Both the position numbers and the translations under genes were made by a program. A DNA stretch of 64,000 bases from Cotesia glomerata. Lineage: Eukaryota; Arthropoda; Insecta; Hymenoptera; Braconidae. The notes under the pieces were generated by a model, which did not search any database, was not told the origin of the DNA, and was given only the letters and a program-made list of their open reading frames with translations. Location of the stretch: the NCBI RefSeq assembly GCF_020080835.1, contig NC_058167.1, positions 13,167,403 to 13,231,402 on the forward strand. Reading direction: 5' to 3'. This document shows positions 58,488 through 64,000 of this stretch, piece after piece (position 1 is the stretch's first letter; the number at the start of each line of letters is the position of its first letter).

Positions 58488-58704
58488 ATTTTCATGGTTA
58501 AGGCACAGCGTCAGAAAATTATAAATTTTTGTATAATTATTAAAGACATGATAATACAATTACCCTTAAAATTTGAAGCCTATAACCCGAGATTAATTCA
58601 ATTAAAAATTGGATTTTTAACATTGATTGCATACACTCTCACTCTCTGCAGTTCTGTACCAGTTTTTTAGTTATAAAAAAAAACTAACTGTCGGAAACTT
58701 TAAA

Positions 58705-59625
58705 AAAAAGTTTGGAAAATCCAAAAGTGCGCACCTTATAACGCCCATTCATTTTTTAAGAAGAAAATAAATTGTGGGATTGACTAAAAAGAAAAATCTA
58801 ATAATTAAGTAATTTCTTGCAGAGTATTCTTTATTTTTTTTTTAAATATCGGCACCCGTTTTTCTTGTCATATGCACATGCAGTCTAAAACAATCTAGTT
58901 TGATCAAGTGCCGCCATAATTTCACGTCACATAAATAAGAAAAGTTCGTTTGTTTATTTACGTGTGTATCGTAGTGAATTTTAATGAAAATTCAATTTAA
59001 AAAAAAATACGTAAACTAGGCTACTGATATGAAATACGACACCAGTTCATCGAATTTTTAAACTAATAAAAAAGACCCGGTCTCGAAATATCAATTTGTT
59101 CGGGAATAATCGTTGGTACATACAATATAGAGTGACATTAGGACGTCCACGTAAAATTTTTTTCAAAACGTCTTTTTATCAAAATAGCAAGATGAAATGA
59201 TTTTAGAAAGTAAAAGATGGTTTAATTTAAGTGTTTTCTTAGTGTGCATTTACTTATATTATTGTATAAGTGCAATATGGTTGTGATAGAAGGATTTACA
59301 CTGGTAAAATAATTAACTTGACTCAAGAGCCAAAATCTTGAACCAAGCATACCATTTTGAAGAAAATGATTTTCTTAAATCAAGAGAATAAATTCTTGAG
59401 AGAAGAAAAATTTACTTAAATCAAGAATAATTTCTCGACTCAAGAATTTATTCTCTTTACTCAAAAAAATCATTTTCTTCAAAATGTTATTCTTGGTTCA
59501 AGATTTTGGCTCTTGAGTGATGTTAATTTTACATCAGTGTAAAGATCACAAAATTGCTTGACTTTGACGAGTCGGGTATAAAGCACAACTTGACGCGCTA
59601 TGAAGCGTGCAAAACTGACAGTCTT
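58705..59625. repeat. Second copy of the 57358-58035 segment, carrying a MITE
   Basis: Colinear with 57358-58035 from AAGTTTGGAAAATCCAAAAG to the end, with about 10 percent differences. It is longer because a palindromic MITE (59299-59539) is inserted. The 57224-58276 terminal repeats were not found around this copy. Confidence 0.78.
59299..59539. mobile_element. CACTGGTAAAATAATTAACTT MITE with TA target duplication
   Basis: Starts CACTGGTAAAATAATTAAC and ends GTTAATTTTACATCAGTG; the interior is palindromic with CTTGATTCAAG-type repeats. TA is duplicated on both sides (59297-59298, 59540-59541), while the sister segment near 57948 has a single TA at the matching position. Confidence 0.85.
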
Positions 59626-59639
59626 TTAATGCATTTATT

Positions 59640-60707
59640 GTGAGTATAAAAAATGAAAAAAAAATTTTTGACCGTCTAATTATTTATAAATAACGGATTA
59701 AAGTTCAACAATTTATGAAAAAATATATATCTATATACAGAGTCGGACAGAAACAATTGTATGGGTTGCGTCTTTATGGGTACATTCTTATATAAAAATA
59801 ATTGATTACTTAACTACAAGCTCATATACTTTTGCGGTGAGTATAATCTCTAATTTTTTGACAATATTGTACCATGACAACTACCTTAACGCCTAAGAAG
59901 TGATAATTCATAATATAATTCCCGCATGATTCATGATTATCGCTATCTCTATCGATCTCGCTCACTTGTTCCTATGAATTTTTAATTGTTTTAATTCACG
60001 CTTCCACGTGTACTTACTTTTTATTTTAATCTCTCGTCATCGTGTCACTCTGAACGGCATTAATTATGCATGCATCTTCCTGATATGAATTATTGTTTTA
60101 TTTTCTTCTCTCCATACTGTACACTTCATTGTATGTTGTATGTTATATATTGCATATTAAATGGATTATTTTTCACATATACATTGTCACGAAGACTTCG
60201 TGATTTTTTCTTGTACCGGAATACACGTTAATAGCTCGCTATATCGGCATTACTTAACTTGCATTATAATTAACACGCTCTGTGCGTAAACTTTCCCAGG
60301 AGGAAAGTGAGAGCGACGTATGTTTGTAATCACGTTGTATATGCGTTTATAATCCTGCTATTTCCTCAAAGATATAATAACACAATGTACATCTGAGGAT
60401 TCTTTTTATTATTGTTTATATTTATTGTTATTGTTCTAGCTCTTGCTCTTTTATTAGTTTCTTAGCTAATAACTAAGTGAAATTATAGAGATAATATACT
60501 CATATACATTTTATTAATTGTTATTGTAATCTTGTGTGAGGATATAAAAGTTAGGATGTAAAAAATTGTGCTGTGAAAATTTAAATTGTTTTAACTAATT
60601 TACAGGTATCATATTCATTGCTCGTGTGAAATTTTTACTGAGTTTAACGCCACTCGTGGAAATAGTTTCAATTTTTTTTAGTCATTAAAAAAATATGTAA
60701 GTTTACA
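59640..60707. other. Gene-free unique AT-rich DNA
   Basis: No exon, RNA gene or recognised repeat seen. Confidence 0.5.
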
Positions 60708-61777
60708 TCTATATTATTAAGAGAATGACGAAAATTTTGTGTCTAGGATAGTCAAATGATAAAATCGGTTTTTTTTTAGTGGAATTTAGTTTCATTGCAA
60801 AGGTCTTGATTTGAATTTGTGTCTTTTCAAAGTTTCATATTATTTTCACCGATAAGTATTTAGGCTGTATTCAAAAATGCTCCATCTCTAGATACATAAT
60901 TAAAAAATGACCTTGTATCTTGTGAACTGTTGACATTTTTAAAGATATAAGCTCATCCCGATGTTACACTGATCGAGACCTTTCATTTGAGTACCCACAT
61001 CAATTTTTCATATATTTATATATATTATATATATATAAATATATGAAAAATATATGAAAATGCATGTGGGTACTCAAATGAAAGCTCTTGATAAGTGTAA
61101 CATTGGAATGATCTTATTCCTTTAAAAATGTCAATAGTTAAGAAAGTACAGTGCAATTTAAGCTAATTAAGAAACTACCTTGTATCTTGTGAACTATTGA
61201 TATTTTTAAAGATATAAGCTCATCCCGATGATACACTGATCGAGACCTTCCATTTGAGTACCCACATCAATTTTTCATATATTTATATATATTATATATA
61301 TAAATATATGAAAAATATATCAAAATGCATGTGGGTACTCAAATGAAAGCTCTTGGTGAGTGTAACATTGGAATGAGCTTATACCTTTAAAAATGTCAAT
61401 AGTTGAGAAAGTACAGTGCAATCTAAGCTAATTAAGAAACTACCTTGTATCTTATGAACTATTGACATTTTTAAAGATATAAGCTCATCTCGATGTTACA
61501 CTCATCGAGACCTTTCATCTAAGTACTCACATCAATTTTTCATATATTTATGTATACTATATATATGTATATATGAAAAATATATGAAAATGCATGTGGG
61601 TACTCAAATGAAAGCTCTTGATGAGTGTAACATCGGAATGAGCTTATACCTTTGAAAATATCAATAGTTAAGAAAGTACAGTGCAATTTAACAAAAGTCA
61701 TTATTTGATTAAGCAAATTTTTAATTTTTTTTAGTTCACAAGTCACGGCAGTCACATAGTGACTGCAAGGTTGCTAG
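60708..61777 (+). mobile_element. Complete palindrome-array Helitron, 3 units
   Basis: Starts TCTATATTATTAAGAGAATG and ends with the perfect hairpin GCAGTCACATAGTGACTGC, AAGGTTG and CTAG; flanked by A60707 and T61778. Three units with a regular 265-bp period (arms at 60993, 61258 and 61523). The best reference copy of the family. Confidence 0.9.
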
Positions 61778-62305
61778 TTATATTTTAATTTTGTAAATTT
61801 TGTGATAATATGAAATTTTAAATAATAATTTAGTTTTATGTAAAAATTTTAGGTGCAATTTCTAGAATTTTTTTAGTAATATTAATTTATATTGTCCATC
61901 TAGTTCCATATAAATATTACCTAGTTATTTCTTCTTTAAAATCATTTAAAATTCTTTAATTTTTTTTTTTAATTTCACATCAATAAAAACTTCATTAGAA
62001 TCTTATTAAGTTATAAAAGTAATAGAAATAATGTATAAATTATTATCATAATTGCAATCATTAGATACTTAATGAATGAAATAAATAATTAATTTTTATT
62101 GTATAAAAAAATTGTAGGCTAGATAGTATGATAAATTGAATGAAAGAAAAAAAGTTTTATCTGTAAATTTGAATTGCGCACAAATGTAAAGGCTTAATTA
62201 TTTTTAACTTAAATTGAAAATTATAAGAATGATTATTATCAAAATTAACTTTTTGTATCTTTAATATTTAAGAAAAAATAAAAATTTTAAACTTTTACAT
62301 AAAAA

Positions 62306-62527
62306 GGCGCGCAGTAGCCCTATCGGATCCGGCCCTTGCTTACCAAAGCATTGGACCGGGTTCGAGTCCGGCGTACACCAATGAATATTTTCAATATTTA
62401 GGTGTATTATTCTGCTCAGCCCAAAAAATAAAACGAGTTCCAATCTCAAAAGTTTACCCCCTACCGTAGTCGCTCATGACCTTAGTGGTTATGCGACTTT
62501 AAATAAATTAAAAAAAAAAAAAAAAAA
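62306..62527 (+). mobile_element. tRNA-derived SINE
   Basis: A tRNA-like head of about 75 bases (62306-62380) has an A-box-like TAGCCCTATCGG, a B box GGTTCGAGTCC inside a T arm (CCGG stem), and ends CACCA. The acceptor stem pairs imperfectly, so this is not a functional tRNA. A roughly 130-bp unrelated body and an A-run (about 62510-62526) follow, the normal SINE layout. Confidence 0.75.
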
Positions 62528-63212
62528 TTTTTACAAAAATATCTTTAATTTCTTAATAAACAATAAAAAATTACCATAAAAATTAGCGCATTAAATTTAC
62601 ACCGTCAGTAATTTTTCTATCGTGAATGTAAAAGTGTAATCATATCACATACATGTTTAGTTGAATGATTATACGAAGTAGTGTGAGTGATAGTAAGAAT
62701 GTAGAGTGTATAACAACAATTAATAAGAGCAATTGAGACATCTAAATTAATTAGTTATAAACTCATGGATTGTGATCTGAATGTAACTCATAATTGCCGC
62801 GGTTCTCACAGAGTGAGCACACACATTCGCGGGCTCATTATAAGCATATTATCTGTATATATAGATATAGTATACTTACACACAAACGCGGATAATTCCG
62901 TGGTATTATTGCATTTGCGTTTGCGCACATTCTGCGGCTCGGCGAGTTCAGCCAAACACGCGCGTTCTTACTTGAAGTAATGGCAACAATTACTTTATTT
63001 TACCCATCTTCCCGGTTCTCAACTATGTGTATAATATATAATATAAATTCATACATATATATGTATTTATATTTATATTTGTGTGTATGCATAAACTTAG
63101 CGCCGACTTCTCAACAGTAATTTCATTTTCTAGCATTAATCACGCACCAATCTTAAGTTTGTTTTGAGAAATCCTCTGTTAACTTTCTTTTCACTTTATA
63201 TTATTATATTTA

Positions 63213-63277
<65 letters not shown>

Positions 63278-64000
63278 TCCAATTGAATATAATAACCCGT
63301 TAAATATGGATTTTTCATAACAATAACAAAAAAAAAAAAACAACCATTATTTATGTGTAATGTAATGTGTGTAATGTAATTTAAGATGTTACGCCGGAAG
63401 TAATTACTGTATTAATAATTAAAAGATTTTAATGGGAAGCGGTAATGATATAAATAATGGTAATAAAAATAATAATGATAATTTATCTTGTATAAAGTAA
63501 AGTAGCAGAAAGACATCAGGATGATTTTGTATTTAGCAAATCAGCGATGTTATTTCTGGTTAGCGAGTAGGAGTGTAAAAAAAGGGAAAATAAAAATAAA
63601 AAAGTAAATTGTAAAAGAAAGGCGGGAGGGGGTCTCTCGAAAATTATTCTGATATGAAACTCATCCCGGCACGTTGGCGTCAAAGGAGCCAATTTAAAAA
63701 GCCCCTTCCAAGATTATCAGTTTCTCCCTACTGGTGAACCTTTTTTTATCCTACTCGTGTGCTCCGCTGCTGTAATAAAAATAATAATAATAATGAAGAA
63801 TAAAGGTAAATAAATAAAGTTGAAATAAAAAATCAAATAGCACCAACAAAAAATATCGAATTGGTAAACTTCCAGGTAATTTATCCAGCCACTACTTTGA
63901 ATATACTTTACTCCCTCCTGCGGTTACAAATACTTCTTATACATTTTCTCTCTTTATTTACTTTTATTAAAAAAAAAAAACTAATAATTATTTTTACTAA
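62528..64000. other. Gene-free end of window with AAT microsatellite
   Basis: Unique AT-rich DNA with a long uninterrupted (AAT)n run at about 63213-63276 and short CA/TG and AT runs. No exon or RNA gene supported. Confidence 0.5.

Noticed and set aside
62306..62380. Functional tRNA gene
   Set aside because: The acceptor stem has mismatches, there is no clear anticodon arm, and a SINE body with an A-tail follows.

Overview
The window looks like nuclear DNA of an AT-rich arthropod, most likely a hymenopteran and possibly a parasitoid wasp. The genes are animal single-copy housekeeping genes with GT-AG introns. Their native introns are about 70-120 bp, and nearly all other intron length is made of AT-rich mobile DNA. 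The wasp assignment is inference from base composition, gene structure and repeat types; no species can be named from the sequence alone.

Gene layout. (1) Drosha, the nuclear RNase III of the Microprocessor, runs rightward from before base 1 to 3795 as one uninterrupted reading frame; its start lies outside the window. (2) TRUB2, a mitochondrial TruB-family pseudouridine synthase, runs leftward (7719-3872, four exons) and converges on Drosha with 76 bp between stop codons. (3) INTS10, Integrator subunit 10, runs leftward (13270-8149, seven exons). (4) A gene desert of about 22 kb follows (13.3-35.4 kb), made of mobile elements separated by GC-richer unique islands. (5) A five-exon leftward gene for a 223-residue four-pass membrane protein (38306-35567) has no long open frame and had to be assembled from splice sites. 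(6) DDX31, a nucleolar DEAD-box helicase, runs rightward (39135-54887, nine exons); it starts 829 bp from gene 5, head to head, with an NRF1-type palindrome between them. (7) From 55 to 64 kb I see only repeats, a tRNA-derived SINE and unique AT-rich DNA.

Every exon join in the four spliced genes preserves frame: 984, 1881, 672 and 2763 coding bases, all divisible by three. Function links are loose: Drosha (pri-miRNA cleavage), Integrator (snRNA 3' ends), TRUB2 (mitochondrial rRNA/mRNA) and DDX31 (ribosome biogenesis) all act on RNA, but nothing suggests an operon-like unit.

Mobile DNA dominates the rest. The most striking family is a non-autonomous Helitron (5'-TC, 3' hairpin plus CTAG, inserted between A and T) whose body is a tandem array of about 266-bp units, each carrying a long palindrome. 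I count about 26 units in 11 arrays, three of which lack Helitron ends. Other families are TA-target palindromic MITEs, several nested insertions with exact empty sites preserved in sister copies, a second Helitron family, decayed LINEs and one SINE.
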